NCBI RefSeq assembly: GCF_027579695.1
Contig: NC_083582.1
Location: 704,878 to 768,877, forward strand
Length of the DNA stretch: 64,000 nucleotides
Direction of reading: 5' to 3'
Origin: Neoarius graeffei
Lineage: Eukaryota > Chordata > Actinopteri > Siluriformes > Ariidae
The stretch's first letter is position 1, and each line of letters opens with the position of its first letter. Below the pieces are notes generated by a model, which worked only from the letters and a program-made list of their open reading frames with translations, did not search any database and was not told where the DNA came from. Positions 1 through 10,454 of this stretch are shown here, piece after piece. A program made the position numbers and the translations under genes.

Positions 1-492
1 AATGGTGGCACCAGGAGCTCAAAGTTATGGAAAAAGCTGCTATTTTATGACAAAATTTCGATCACTTTTCATGAAACATTACGGCACCTTATAGAGTATA
101 CCAAATATCTTAGATACACATTTTTAGTACATATTTTAAATATATTATCAAGCACAGTTTGAGTTTTAGCTGTTCACTGAATCATTGTTCAACTACTTTT
201 AAACAATACAAATGTATTATGAATCACATTAATGCTTCTCAATCCCTTGCAAAGGTTCTTAACATGATCTCTGGGTCACAAGAAATCAATAAATGGAGTC
301 AAACATTGTGATTCAAACCTTATGCGAAAACATAAAATAAGCGTTTTTTGGCAAAAAATGAACCTCGTGGTGCCACCATTAGACTTTTGAATATGGTCAA
401 AAAATTTTACAGGATGTCTTTATTGGTGAAAAGGAACACCCAAACAAAAATGCATCAGATTTTATGAAAGTGAGGGCAACTGATGCACCCTA
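1..492. mobile_element. hAT-type nonautonomous element, 3' part cut by window edge
   Basis: The sequence repeats, almost base for base, the right-hand part of the element at 32953-34449. It ends in the same terminal motif GGGCAACTGATGCACCCTA. The left end lies outside the window, so the target duplication cannot be checked here. This copy lacks the SINE that interrupts the other copy, so it serves as an empty-site reference for that insertion. No coding potential is visible in this part. Confidence 0.8.
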
Positions 493-496
493 GTGG

Positions 497-760
497 TCCC
501 TCCTTTTTAAGGGACCAAAAGTAATTGGACAATTAGCTGTTCAACTGTTCCATGGCCAGGTGTATGTTATTCCCTTGTTATTTCATGAGATGACAGAAGA
601 ATTCTTTCAGCAAAGGAACTGCTCATAATCTGAAGTATACCACTCCATCTTATGGCATGGATCTATTGAGCTGTCAGTGGAACTGGTTCTCTTGTATTTA
701 TTGATGATGTGACTGGTGATACAAGCAGCAGCATGAATTCTGACATGTACAATGCCTTGC
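497..760 (+). pseudogene. Tc1 transposase fragment (same family as 34535-41560)
   Basis: The segment begins with the subterminal motif GGGACCAAAAGTAATTGGAC, which also occurs inverted near 41340-41360. It runs into a stretch whose + translation includes [13 protein letters not shown], a Tc1 transposase core segment that the 34535-41560 element encodes on the minus strand near 35165-35210. Only a short internal piece survives and no terminal repeats bracket it. It is a deleted, inactive remnant. Confidence 0.6.
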
Positions 761-867
761 AAAAGTGGATCTTTGGCCGGTTAGCACCATTTGATTTACA
801 CAGCATGCCTACCATAGGTGCAAATTGTTTTGTTTTTTGTTTTTTTAATTGTGACACAAACAATAAT

Positions 868-1250
868 TAAGATGAAAAAACATAAATTTGGAGTGTGCAT
901 AGGTGCAGCTGTTGGTGTACAGGGAGAAGAGTAGAGGATAAAGGACGCAGCCTTGTGGGGTTCCAGTTCTGATGGTTTGGGAGTCAGCGATGTATTTCCC
1001 CAGCTTCATGTGTTGCTTCCTGTCAGACAGGAAGTCAGTGAACCACCTGTAGGTGGAGTCAGGCACACTCAGCTGGGAGAGCTTGTTCTGCAGAAGAGCT
1101 GAGATGATAGTGTTGAAGGTGGAACTGAAATTGTCAAACAGGATCCTAGCATAGGTTCCTGGGGAGTCCAGGTGCTGGAAGATGAAATGGAGAGCCTTGT
1201 TGACAGCATTGTCTGCAGATCTGTTGGGTCTGCAGGTGAACTGCATGGAG
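868..1250 (-). pseudogene. L2/CR1-type LINE reverse transcriptase fragment
   Basis: The minus-strand translation contains motifs of the fish L2-like reverse transcriptase: FTCRPNRSADNAV, then a form of the [10 protein letters not shown] box, then GTPQGCVL followed by PLLFSLYTN. The catalytic aspartate of the first box survives only in a degraded form (LFDNFSSTFNTI). The FADD box and everything after it are missing. The coding order matches the fuller L2 element at 16571-26000. This is a 5'- and 3'-truncated copy. Confidence 0.75.
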
Positions 1251-1319
1251 TCCTGTAATCCTTGTTTTTTTGGGGACTTGAATTCATATGTTTAAAATTT
1301 ATATCCAAAATTTATATAT

Positions 1320-1410
1320 TACTTTAAAGCTGCTTTGTGACAATGCCCATTGTTAAAAGTGCTGTGCAAAATAAATAAAATTGAATTGAAATTGAAAGAG
1401 CAAGTTATTT
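1320..1410 (+). repeat. Fish LINE/SINE 3'-tail repeat
   Basis: The motif TTAAAGCTGCTTTGTGACAA continues to a TTGAA-type A-rich tail. An inverted relative lies at 30131-30190. Such tails mark LINE or SINE 3' ends in fish. I cannot assign a clade. Confidence 0.4.
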
Positions 1411-1464
1411 TCGCTAAACTGCTGGATGTCCAAGTGGTGTTTTGAAAACAACAATAAAAGTGGG

Positions 1465-1849
1465 GTTTCATCTCATTCATCTCATTATCTCTAGCCGCTT
1501 TATCCTGTTCTACAGGGTCGCAGCCAAGCTGGAGCCTATCCCAGCTGACTACGGGTGAAAGGCGGGGTACACCCTGGACAAGTCGCCAGGTCATCACAGG
1601 GCTGACACATAGACACAGACAACCATTCACACTCACATTCACACCTATGGTCAATTTAGAGTCACCAGTTAACCTAACCTGCATGTCTTTGGACTGTGGG
1701 GGAAACCGGAGCACCCGGAGGAAACCCACGCAGACACAGGGAGAACATGCAAACTCCGCACAGAAAGGCCCTCGCCGGCCACGGGGCTCGAACCCGGACC
1801 TTCTTGCTGTGAGGCGACAGCGCTAACCACTACACCACCGTGCCACCCT
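1465..1849 (-). mobile_element. tRNA-derived SINE, full length
   Basis: On the minus strand the element starts GGCACGGTGGTGTAGTGG and carries an A-box-like TGGTGTAGTGG and a B box GGTTCGAGCC, the split pol III promoter of a tRNA-derived SINE. The body contains the conserved CCAAAGACATGCAGGTTAGG, and the tail is a GATGAGAT-type repeat. A 9-bp duplication AAAAGTGGG flanks it (1456-1464 and 1850-1858). Other copies lie at 12003, 31314, 33724, 44884 and 58200. It is noncoding and depends on a LINE for mobility. Confidence 0.88.
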
Positions 1850-1858
1850 AAAAGTGGG

Positions 1859-2282
1859 TTTTTTTTTTACAAATTGGTTAATATTGTTGGCAAGTCTGTC
1901 TTCTTAGGATAGGACAGTATCCATCTCACTCAGGCAGGTCCTGCTGTCATTTCTTGCAGCATAGCTCATAGTCTCCAACAGACCTATTTAGTCAGTGATA
2001 GTACAGAGCCAGGGCCAAGAAGCAGACAAACCAGCTAAAACAACTGTTTGCTAGCTGCTTTGCATCATCACAATTCCAGATTCCAACATACTGAGAGTGT
2101 ATCTGTTCCCTACATTAAATAAAAATGTAGAAATACTCAACATTTTGTTCTATTAATCTAATTAACATTAAATAAGATAATACCAAATGTACAGCCATAA
2201 AACTATGTGACTCTATGACTGATTTAAAGGTGTATGAGGTAAGATTCATAAATGTTTTTCAATTAGGTCTTTAATGGTGTGT
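1859..2282. other. No gene recognised
   Basis: AT-rich sequence between the SINE and the first gypsy LTR. I see no long open frame, repeat or RNA gene in it. Confidence 0.5.
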
Positions 2283-2287
2283 TGGAC

Positions 2288-2586
2288 TGTGGCAGCGGGG
2301 GCGTGGCCAAGTGTCGGCCTGTGAATGGAGGGTGGAGTCAGGGAAGGTAAGTGGTGGAATCACTGCACCTGATGGGAATTAACCTGTGTTTGTGTGTCTT
2401 TCCCAGTGACCGCACCCTTTAAAAGGAGAGAGAGAGCAGAGAAAGGGCTCTCTCTCCCCAGCCAGAAGACTGGTGTGTGTGTGGCTGGGAGAGTGTGAAA
2501 GGCAAAGCTGAAATTAAAAGAGTTTTTGAGAACTCAGTTCTGGCCTGCCATGCTTCTGTGCTCCACCCACCTGGTCAGATACTACA
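2288..2586 (+). repeat. 5' LTR of Gmr1-like copy 1
   Basis: 299-bp LTR starting TGTGGCAG and ending ACTACA. It includes a CCTTTAAAAGGAG stretch that could be a TATA-like element near 2411. It matches the 3' LTR at 11299-11603 closely. Confidence 0.85.
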
Positions 2587-2587
2587 G

Positions 2588-2604
2588 TGGTGCTGAAACC
2601 CAGG
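2588..2604 (+). promoter_or_regulatory. Primer-binding site of Gmr1-like copy 1
   Basis: TGGTGCTGAAACCCAGG begins one base after the LTR. It starts with TGG, the complement of a tRNA CCA end. The second copy has TGGTGCCGAAACCCGGG at the same place, differing mainly at CpG-type positions. I cannot name the tRNA. Confidence 0.6.
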
Positions 2605-2630
2605 ACGGAGTGCAGAAGGGAACAGCCACA

Positions 2631-3550
2631 TGGAGTCCTCCCCCTTCAAGGACCTGGTCCATGCCCTCGCCACAGTCCAACAGAGCCAGCACCAGGTGCT
2701 GATTGCCCTTTGAAAGGAGCAGGAACAACGGTTCGAAGCCCTGGTACTGGCACAACAGGAAGATCACCACCACCACGGACCCTCCCCACCTCACCCTAAT
2801 GAAGATGAGTCCGCATGACGACCCTGAAGCCTTCCTCGCTCTTTTTGAGCAGGCAGTAGAGGCATGGGGTTGGCCGGTGGAACAGTGCTTGGCGTGCCTC
2901 CTCCCCCTGCTAATGGGCGAGGCGCAGTTGGCCGCGCTACAGCTCCCCGCCAACAGCCGGCTGGTCTACGTGGACCTCTGCAGGGCCGTCCTCCAATGCG
3001 TGTGTCGCACCCCGAAACAGCAATGGCAGCACTTCCGCGCACTGTGCCTGGAGGAGGTCGGCCGGCCGTTCGCGTTTGGCCAGCAACTCCGGGATGCCTG
3101 CCGGTGGTGGCTGAGGGCCGACAATCGCGGCGCCGAGGGAATCATCAAACTGGTGGTGCTGGAACAGTTTGTCGCCCGACTTCCGGAAGGAACAGTGGAG
3201 TGGGTCCAGTGCCATCGCCCAGCGTCGCTGGATCAGGCCATTGAGCTGGTGGAGGACCATATGGCGGCCGTTCCGATGGCAGGACAGCGTGTCTCCCCTT
3301 CTCCCTTCTCTTCTCTCTCTCTCCCCCTCTGTTCCTTGTCCTCGCCCCATTCCCCCACCGCGGGGGTGGGGGCCGGCTCCACCCCAGCCGGCCTGCTGCA
3401 CCCACGGTGCCCTACCGTTTCCTACTTCCTTGTCTGTTTCTTCCCCCCCTCAGGTGAGTGATCTCCGGAACACTGGTGCAGGGAGAGAGCCTGGGCTGGT
3501 ATGCTGGCGCTGCAGAGAACGGGGCACCTCCAGCATCAGTGCTCAGTGAT
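2631..3550 (+). pseudogene. Gag with SCAN-like capsid domain, broken
   Basis: Gag starts at the ATG of MESSPFKDLVHAL, soon reaches a TGA near 2712 where copy 2 has a sense codon, and changes frame through a short deletion near 2770. The following region (about 2795-3270) reads DDPEAFLALFEQAVEAWGWP, then LLPLLMGEAQ and VLEQFVARLPEGTVEWVQ. This is the SCAN-like pattern reported in Gmr1-type Gag proteins. A zinc knuckle begins CWRC near 3498, but a 1-nt shift separates it from its GHLQHQC half. The family role is capsid assembly and RNA packaging. This copy cannot make a full protein. Confidence 0.75.
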
Positions 3551-3559
3551 GGAGGTGGG

Positions 3560-3866
3560 TGCGGTGGTCCAGATCCCCAACGCGCCAGGGACTGCCCTCG
3601 ATCAGGCCGGAGCGTATCGCATACCGGTGAGTATCCAAGGGGATATGTGTCAGGCTTTGGTGGACTCCGGCTGTAATCAGACCTCAATCTACCAAAGCCT
3701 GGTGCAAGACGAGGCATTGGGAAGAGCACAATTGGTGAAGGTGTTGTGTGTGCACGGGGATGTTCACAACTACCCTTTAGTGTCGGTCCACATTCTATTT
3801 CGAGGGGAAAAATTTAAAGGCGGCAGTCAATCCTTGCCTTACCCACTCGATAATTCTGGGGACTGA
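3560..3866 (+). pseudogene. Retropepsin-like protease region
   Basis: The frame reads CQALVDSGCNQTSIY. VDSG is the aspartic protease catalytic triad motif (D-S/T-G), and it lies directly after the zinc knuckle as expected in gypsy polyproteins. The frame is lost near 3820, where an extra or missing base separates it from the next segment, which starts near 3868. Copy 2 keeps the same VDSGCNQTS motif on the minus strand near 21440. Confidence 0.65.
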
Positions 3867-3867
3867 T

Positions 3868-4950
3868 TTGCCGGGATTGCGGGAATTAATGATTCATTTA
3901 GTGAAGAGTGGGGCCTGCCATAGTTCAGTGGGAGGAGGTCCCGGAGTGGCATTGGCGGGAGCAGCTGTCACAGAGCCATCTACATCATCACCGCATCAGA
4001 GTGAGGAGCAGCATGCTCCTCCTCCCTCTCTCAGGGATTCCCTTGCGGATTTCCCGTTAGAGCAGTCGCGAGACAAGACTCTGCAGCATGCGTTTGACCA
4101 AGTGAGAGTAATCGATGGTCAAATGCTCCAGCCAAACGCCACCCTGTCCTTCCCCTATTTTTCCATTATTAAGGATAGGCTATACCGAGTGACGCAGGAC
4201 ACTCAGACTAAGGAACCGATAACACATCTTTTAATCCCAAAGAGCCGCTGGGTATTTATATTCCAGGCAGCTCACTTTAATCCCATGGCCGGACACTTGG
4301 GGCAGGATAAGACATGAGCCCAAATAATGGCCCAGTTCTATTGGCCAGGGATTCGCGGCGATGTCCATAGGTGGTGTAGAGCATGCCACGAATGCCAGTT
4401 AGTAAAAAAGAGATTCTGACTGATCAAGGCACCACGTTTATGTCACGCACACTGCGCAAACTGTATGGGTTACTGGGAATTAAGCCGATCTGCACCAGTG
4501 TTTATCACCCACAAACAGATGGCTTAGTCGAACAGTTTAATCGCACCCTCAAAAACATAATTAGAAAATTTGTAAGTGAAGACACACACAACTGGGATAA
4601 ATGGCTCGAGCCCCTGTTATTCGCAGTGTTAGAGGTCCCGCAAGCCTTCACGGGGTTCTCCCCATTCGAATTATTATACGGGCGTAAGCCGCATGGCATT
4701 CTGGATGTGCTACGGGAAAATTGGGAGGAGGGATCTTCAACCAGTAAAAACGAAATTCAATACGTTATCGACCTGCATGCCAAACTCCACACACTCACGC
4801 ACCTAACTCAGGAGAATTTGCAGCAGGCCCAGGAATGTCAAGTCCGCCTGTACGACAGGGGCACACGCCTTAGGGAATTCACACCGGGAGATAAAGTATC
4901 ATGTTGTTGCCCCCGTCGAGCTCCAAATTGATTGCCAGGTGGCAAGGACC
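3868..4950 (+). pseudogene. Integrase located upstream of RT, internally deleted
   Basis: The zinc-binding HHCC module is visible: AAHFNPMAGHLGQDKT, a TGA stop, then QFYWPGI and CRACHECQLV. Right after CQLV the frame jumps to ILTDQGTTF. Copy 2 has about 80 residues between these points, including the first catalytic aspartate (GMDLVGPL), so this copy has a roughly 240-bp deletion near 4403. The second aspartate (LTDQG) and the glutamate region (HPQTDGLVEQFNRTL) remain. An RLREFTPGDKV tail ends near 4900. A catalytic residue is missing, so it is inactive. Its position 5' of RT marks the Gmr1 lineage. Confidence 0.8.
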
Positions 4951-4999
4951 CTTTGAGGTCACACGGTGAGTTGGGGACGTCGACTATGAGGTGAGGTGA

Positions 5000-6179
5000 A
5001 CGGACAGGGGTGGGGCGTTACAGATTTACTACCTCAATCTACTAAAACTTTGGAACGAGGAGGTCCCCTTGGCGTTGGTGTCAGTGGTTCTGGAGAAGGC
5101 AGAGCTGGGGCTGGAGGTTCAGAAAAGAAAACTGACATCGCCCACCGCTCCGGTCCCCTGTGGAGACCACCTCTCCCCAACCCAGCTCACGGAGGTTGTC
5201 CAGTTGCAAACAAAATTTTCTGACGTGTTCTTGCCCCTGCCCGGCTGCACCTACCTCATAGAACACCACATTGAGATGCCCCCGGGGGTAGTAGTGCGCA
5301 GCCACCCTTACAGACTGCCTGAACACAAAAAAATATCTGTGAAGAAACTCAGTCGTCCAGGTACATAGTAATCTGTGGTTGGTTGAAGAGAGCAACTGGA
5401 CTTGCTTGACAATTCTTGAAAATGTTTTGCCTCTCATCCTAAAGGCATCCTCAGTTCTGTCTGACTACTAGGGAGTATCCAGTATTTATCCTCTCATGGA
5501 TCATCATAGAATCCGAATCAGAATGCTGATGGCTGCATTGTAGGTGGCTGATAAAAGATGTCATAGACACCCACCTCTGTTCAATGATGGTCGTTCCAGG
5601 TTGACAAAAATGAACAATCCTCTCTGGCTAAGATGTCTGCCAGTTTTCTGGAAGTCCTCTCATACTCCCGCATCAGCCTTTAGGATGAGAGGTGAAACAT
5701 TTTCAAGAATTGTCAAGCAAGTCCAGTTGCTCTCTTCAACCAACCACAGAACACAAAAAAAGGTGGTTTAGGAAGAACTTGAGGCCATGCTCGAAATGGG
5801 CATCATCAAGGAGTCCCACAGTGACTGGAGCAGCCCGGTGGTCTTGGTTCCCAAGGCCGACGGGTCGGTCTGGTTCTGTATGGACTATAGAAAAGTCAAA
5901 GCGGTGTCTAAATTTGATGCGTGCCCAATGCCTGGTATTGATGAGTTGCTTGATCGACTAGACATGGCTCATTTTTATTCGACACTGGATTTGACAAAGG
6001 GATATTGGCAGATCCCCTTAACTCCACTATCCCGAGAGAAAACGGCCTTTTCCACACCGTTTGGCTTACAACAGTTCGTCACACTTCCTTTTGGGCTGTT
6101 TGGGGTGCCTGCTACGTTCCAGCGGCTTATGGATAGGGTCCTCCGCCCCCATGCCACCTACGTGGCCGCCTACTTGGAT
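5000..6179 (+). pseudogene. Reverse transcriptase, 5' portion (split)
   Basis: A linker (5065-5260) precedes RT. RT motifs seen are GIIKESHSDWSSPVVLVPKA, then LDLTKGYWQIPLTP, FGLQQFVTLPFGL and FGVPATFQRLMD. The insert at 5334-5748 breaks the N-terminal part. The last residues before the Tol2-like element are AAYLD, the first half of the YLDD catalytic box. The second D follows the insertion at 10447. The enzyme is therefore split exactly in its active site. Confidence 0.8.
5334..5748. mobile_element. 415-bp insert with 73-bp inverted repeats and 13-bp duplication
   Basis: A 13-bp duplication (GAACACA7, at 5321-5333 and 5749-5761) flanks it. Arms at 5374-5446 and 5676-5748 are inverted copies over about 73 bp with few mismatches. 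The arm motif GGATGAGAGGTGAAAC resembles the conserved terminal motif I associate with fish Penelope-like elements, some of which carry hammerhead ribozymes. There is no coding sequence. The long, A-rich duplication fits target-primed insertion better than a cut-and-paste transposon. Assignment to Penelope is tentative. Confidence 0.55.
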
Positions 6180-9100
6180 CAGGGGTGGAAAGTAACGAAT
6201 TACATTTACTCACGTTACTGTAATTGAGTACTTTTTATGAGTAACTTGTAATTTTCAGAGTAGTTTTTGAAATGTGTAATTTTTACTTTTACTCAATTAC
6301 ATTTTGACCCAAGTATTTTACTTCGCTACATTTGAAACCCCTCACGTTACTGAGTACAACATTGATAGTTAAAAAATAAATTCGGGCGGAAAACCACTTT
6401 GTCCCCGGAACTGAACGTCAATTACGTGACCTTGCTTTGCGCGCGCCCTAGCACCCAACGCGTTGGAGGATGGCTGTTGCAGGTGAGGTGGCTATAATGG
6501 AGGAGGAGCAGTCAGAACGGAAAGACACAAACTCTGAAGAGGAAATACAAAACAAAAACCCTTGGCCCAACTTGGAGGCGCTATTCATGTTCAAACGCAA
6601 ACAGGGGAACAACGTAATCATGCAATGCAAAATGTGCCTGCCCAGCAAAACGGAGCTTTCAGCCTACAAAACTTCAACGTCGAACTTGCGAAAGCATGTG
6701 GTGGTAAGTTAGCACAAGTGTTTTGTACTTTACATTCCAAACTGTTAATTTATTGTTTGTTTTAACATCCCATATAACAACCTTCTCATGTAAGCACATT
6801 GTGCCGTGCCGTCATGATATTATTTTCACCATGATCAAGCGAAGTAGACGAGGGAAGGGGGTGGATAGTGATCGTTCAAAAGTATGGGTGAGTTGAGAAG
6901 GGCAGGCGTTGCAGGTATTGAAGTTTGCTAAATGTGACGATAAATGAAATGGGATGTTTTGATAGTTTTTAATATGAGGATTGAGGCGATATAACTAAAC
7001 TACACCACATCAAGTTATTTAATTTGTAGAGAGAATTCACAAGTTTTTCACTGTCCTGGACGCCGAGCAATCACCACAGGACACATTATTTTGCTTAGCT
7101 ATTCTCTACCCGTTTCCATTATTGTAGCCCTGTCACCTTCAGATTACAGTTTACAGGTGCAGTGTGTAATATTTTTAGTAGTTTATTTCCAGAATTCATG
7201 CTGCCCATTCACAAATGTTACCTTTTTCACGAATACTTACCACCACCATCAAATTCCATGTAGTCATTATGACTGCATTTATGTGCAGAAATACCCTTCT
7301 GAAACCATGTAGTTTTGCAGTAGGAATTTGTTGACAGAATTGCTGTATTTACATTAATGGTTGAATTATTTTAATGAATTTAATGCCTAGCTAACGGCAG
7401 CAATCCTACAGTAGGCCTATTCCAATCAGCATTTTTTTATATAACAGAGAGAGTACAGCACTTGCTTTATAAGGATGAGATTGTTCTAGCTTAAAACACG
7501 TTCTAGCTTTTAAATAGCATTTTTAACATGACTCTTCTGTACCTTCTTGTAATGTTTGTATTTACAGAGAAAGCATCCGTCAAAGCTGGCCGTTTTTAGT
7601 GCATGTTCACGGAAGTCACTACAGGAGCAAGGAAGCAAAAGTAAACAGAGCAAGCTCCCAGGCATCCAGGCCCAACTTGCGGTGGGAGGTGCCATCCGTG
7701 CGTCTCAAGGGACAGTTGACCGCTTCCTCATCAGGCTTATTTGTGAAGGTCACCACCCCTTCTCTTTGGTGGAACAGCCAGCTTTTAAAGAGTTTGCTGC
7801 TGCACTCAATCCTCAATACAAAATGCTCTCCAGACCCACAGTTAAGAGCAGAATTGCTGAAGCTACTGCTGATATGAAGACCAAGTTAACAGCACACCTT
7901 AGTAACATAGATCATGTTGCAACCACCACAGATTGTTGGTCTGCGCACCAAAAAAGCTACATAGGGGTCACCTGCCATTGGATTGATGAGGACACCTTCG
8001 AGAGAAGATCCGTCGTGCTGGCATGCAAGCACCTAAAAGGCTCACACACCTTTGATGTCCTAGCCGGTGTCCTGGATGACATCCACTGCCAGTACCGAAT
8101 TCGTGGTAAAGTGGTTAGAACCACTACAGATAGTGGCTCCAATTTCATCAAGGCATTCTCTGTATTTGGTGAGTGCGAGTCAGAGTATGAGGATGCCAGG
8201 TCAGACACAGACCAAGAAGATTCAGAAGCGGAGGATGATGTTGAGTTTCTGGACACCTTCAGCATTCTTGAAGAGGATAATGGCCTTGAGTATCAGCTCC
8301 CCAAACATCAGAGGTGTGCATGCCACCTGCTGAACTTAGTTGCCACGACAGATGCTGACCTTGCTGAAAAGAACGACACCTACAAGAGGCTTTCACGTGC
8401 CACCTTTGGGAAATGCCAAGCTCTGTGGAACAAGTCAGGTCGCTCGCACACTGCAGCAGAAGCTGTGGAAGACAGATGTGGTCTTCAGCTCATTCGACCC
8501 AACAAGACACGGTGGAATTCAACATACATGGCTGTGGAGAGAATCCTACGCATCATAAAAGAACAAGGGGAGGATGCCATCAGGGGTGTCTGCGAAGAAC
8601 TGAAAGTGAAAATGTGAGTTTTTGTTTTTACATGTCAAAATATTTAATTAGCATATCTTAGCATTTGTCATTCATAATGACTAAACAATGCTGATGCAAG
8701 AGTATAAAATACACAATAAACATAATACAATATAATAGAAGACTATGATATAAATACTATAAAATATTTAATTGGCATATATAGCTTTGTCAAAAATCAT
8801 GATGAATAAACAGTGCTGATTTAAGAGTATAAAATGCACAATATATAATAAAATACAATATTATATAATGTTAGTTATTTTGTTCTTTATGGTTACAAAG
8901 TCCAAATCCTTTTATGTTAATAAACAAAACTCAGTTGTTGTTTTTGTATTTATTTATCTTGTGCAGGTTGAGTCCAGTAGAAATTGCTTTTCTGGATGAG
9001 TTCTGCTGTGTGATGAAACCAGTGGTAAAGGCCTTGAATATTCTTCAGTCAGAGACCAACACACACCTTGGGTGGCTGCTCCCAGTGATCTCTGAATTGC

Positions 9101-10446
9101 AGTCCAAACTGAGAAGGCTGGAAGCGTCGGCCAATATGTGCCTCCCTCTCATCTCGGCACTACAGCAAGGAGTCCAGAAGCGCTTCAGAGTCATGATGGA
9201 GGACCGAGAGCTTATCTCAGCAGCAATCCTCCTACCCAAATTTAAGACGGGCTGGACTGACAAAGTTGAAGTCACTGAAGCAGGTATGACTCCATTGTTT
9301 AATATCACAGTGATCAGTAATTCCTTTTAGTCTTGTTCATTTGTTTTCTCTCAACAAATACATATGAACAACATTTCAATATAGAATCCAAGGAGTTTTA
9401 TTAGCCACATGTGTAGAAATACTAAAAAGCATAACATGACGTGAAATTTACAGTTTTGTATTGTGCTCGCATGTTTGTTAGTGGGAGGTGGAGTATTGAA
9501 GTGCACTAGTGGGCTATTGAAATGCAGTATGTTATATGACTTAGCTGATCATAGTACTCTTACAGAACAAATAGCTCTGTACTTAATGTCCCTACGGTGT
9601 CTGTCATTAAACAGGACTTCTTTATGTGAGGCATCAACTTGACCAGATGGCAGATGCTGAGGTGGAGCAGGGTGCAGGGAGCAGGCAGCATTCATCAGAC
9701 GAGGAGGACTACTTTTCAACGATGAAGTCCCGCAAGTCAGAGGGTTCTGGGGAATTGGAGGGGTACCTGGCCTGTGCGTCAGACAGCATGGACCTGCTCA
9801 ATTCCTTTCCAAACATTAAGAAACTGTCGTTGAAGCTCAACACAGGCCTTCCCGCCTCAGCCGCCTGTGAGAGGCTATTTAGTTCTGCCGGGTTGCTCTT
9901 CACGGCAAAGAGAGCAAGAATTACAGCCCAAAACTTTGAAAACCAGCTGCTGCTGAAACTAAACAAAAGCTTTACTGGTCTGAAATTGTAGATTGTGGAC
10001 ATTTTATTGTGAATAGTAGGATCCTGAACCCATTTTAGTTTGAATAGTCGGATCCTATGTGCATTTTATTTTTGATTTGTGGGATTTTGAATACTGTAAT
10101 TCTTGTTTGAATTTCTTTTCTCATAATGTTGTCGGCTGGACAATGGGATTGAAAATGTTACTGAGCTCAGTCAAGGTTTTTTTTAAGTGTGGATGTGCAC
10201 TTTTATTCAACTTCGAGGCATATTAAACAACTTGTGCTGAACTTTATTCATGACATCCTTTTTGCGTTAAATAAATGAAAGTAATGAAGTAACTTGTACT
10301 CAAATTACATTTTAAATGAAGTAATTTTGTACTTTTACTCGAGTACATTTTTAGATGTGTACTTTTACTTTTACTCTGAGTAGAATTTAAACAAAGTAAA
10401 GATACTTTTACTCAATTACATTTTTTCATTACTTTTTCCACCTCTG
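6180..10446 (+). mobile_element. Tol2-like hAT DNA transposon, complete
   Basis: The 4267-bp element starts CAGGGGTGGAAAGTAACG and ends CCACCTCTG, giving imperfect terminal inverted repeats of the CAGNGGTGGAAA type. An 8-bp duplication ACTTGGAT (6172-6179 and 10447-10454) is typical of hAT. Both subterminal regions are rich in ACTTTTACTC and AATTACATTTT repeats in both orientations. Between them lies a four-exon transposase gene with no stop or frameshift seen. It landed in the YLDD codons of a gypsy RT, so it is younger than that element. Confidence 0.93.
6470..9991 (+). CDS. Tol2-family hAT transposase, four exons, apparently intact
   Basis: Predicted exons are 6470-6703, 7568-8613, 8967-9283 and 9615-9991, each intron with GT-AG ends (donors GTAAGT, GTGAGT, GTATGA). 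Their lengths sum to 1974 nt, exactly 658 codons with stop, and phases match at every junction. Exons 1 and 2 together form a BED zinc finger (C53, C56, H76, H81). The hAT catalytic triad candidates are D200 (TTTDCWSA), D266 (TTTDSGSNF) and E618 (ASAACERLFS). The C-terminal dimerisation motif FENQLLLKLN follows. Length and four-exon layout resemble Tol2 (about 649 residues). The family binds element ends and excises and reinserts the DNA in the nucleus. ATG 6470 was chosen as the only start that keeps the conserved NPWPNLEALF region. An acidic stretch near residue 335 is normal for the family. Confidence 0.9.
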
Positions 10447-10454
10447 ACTTGGAT

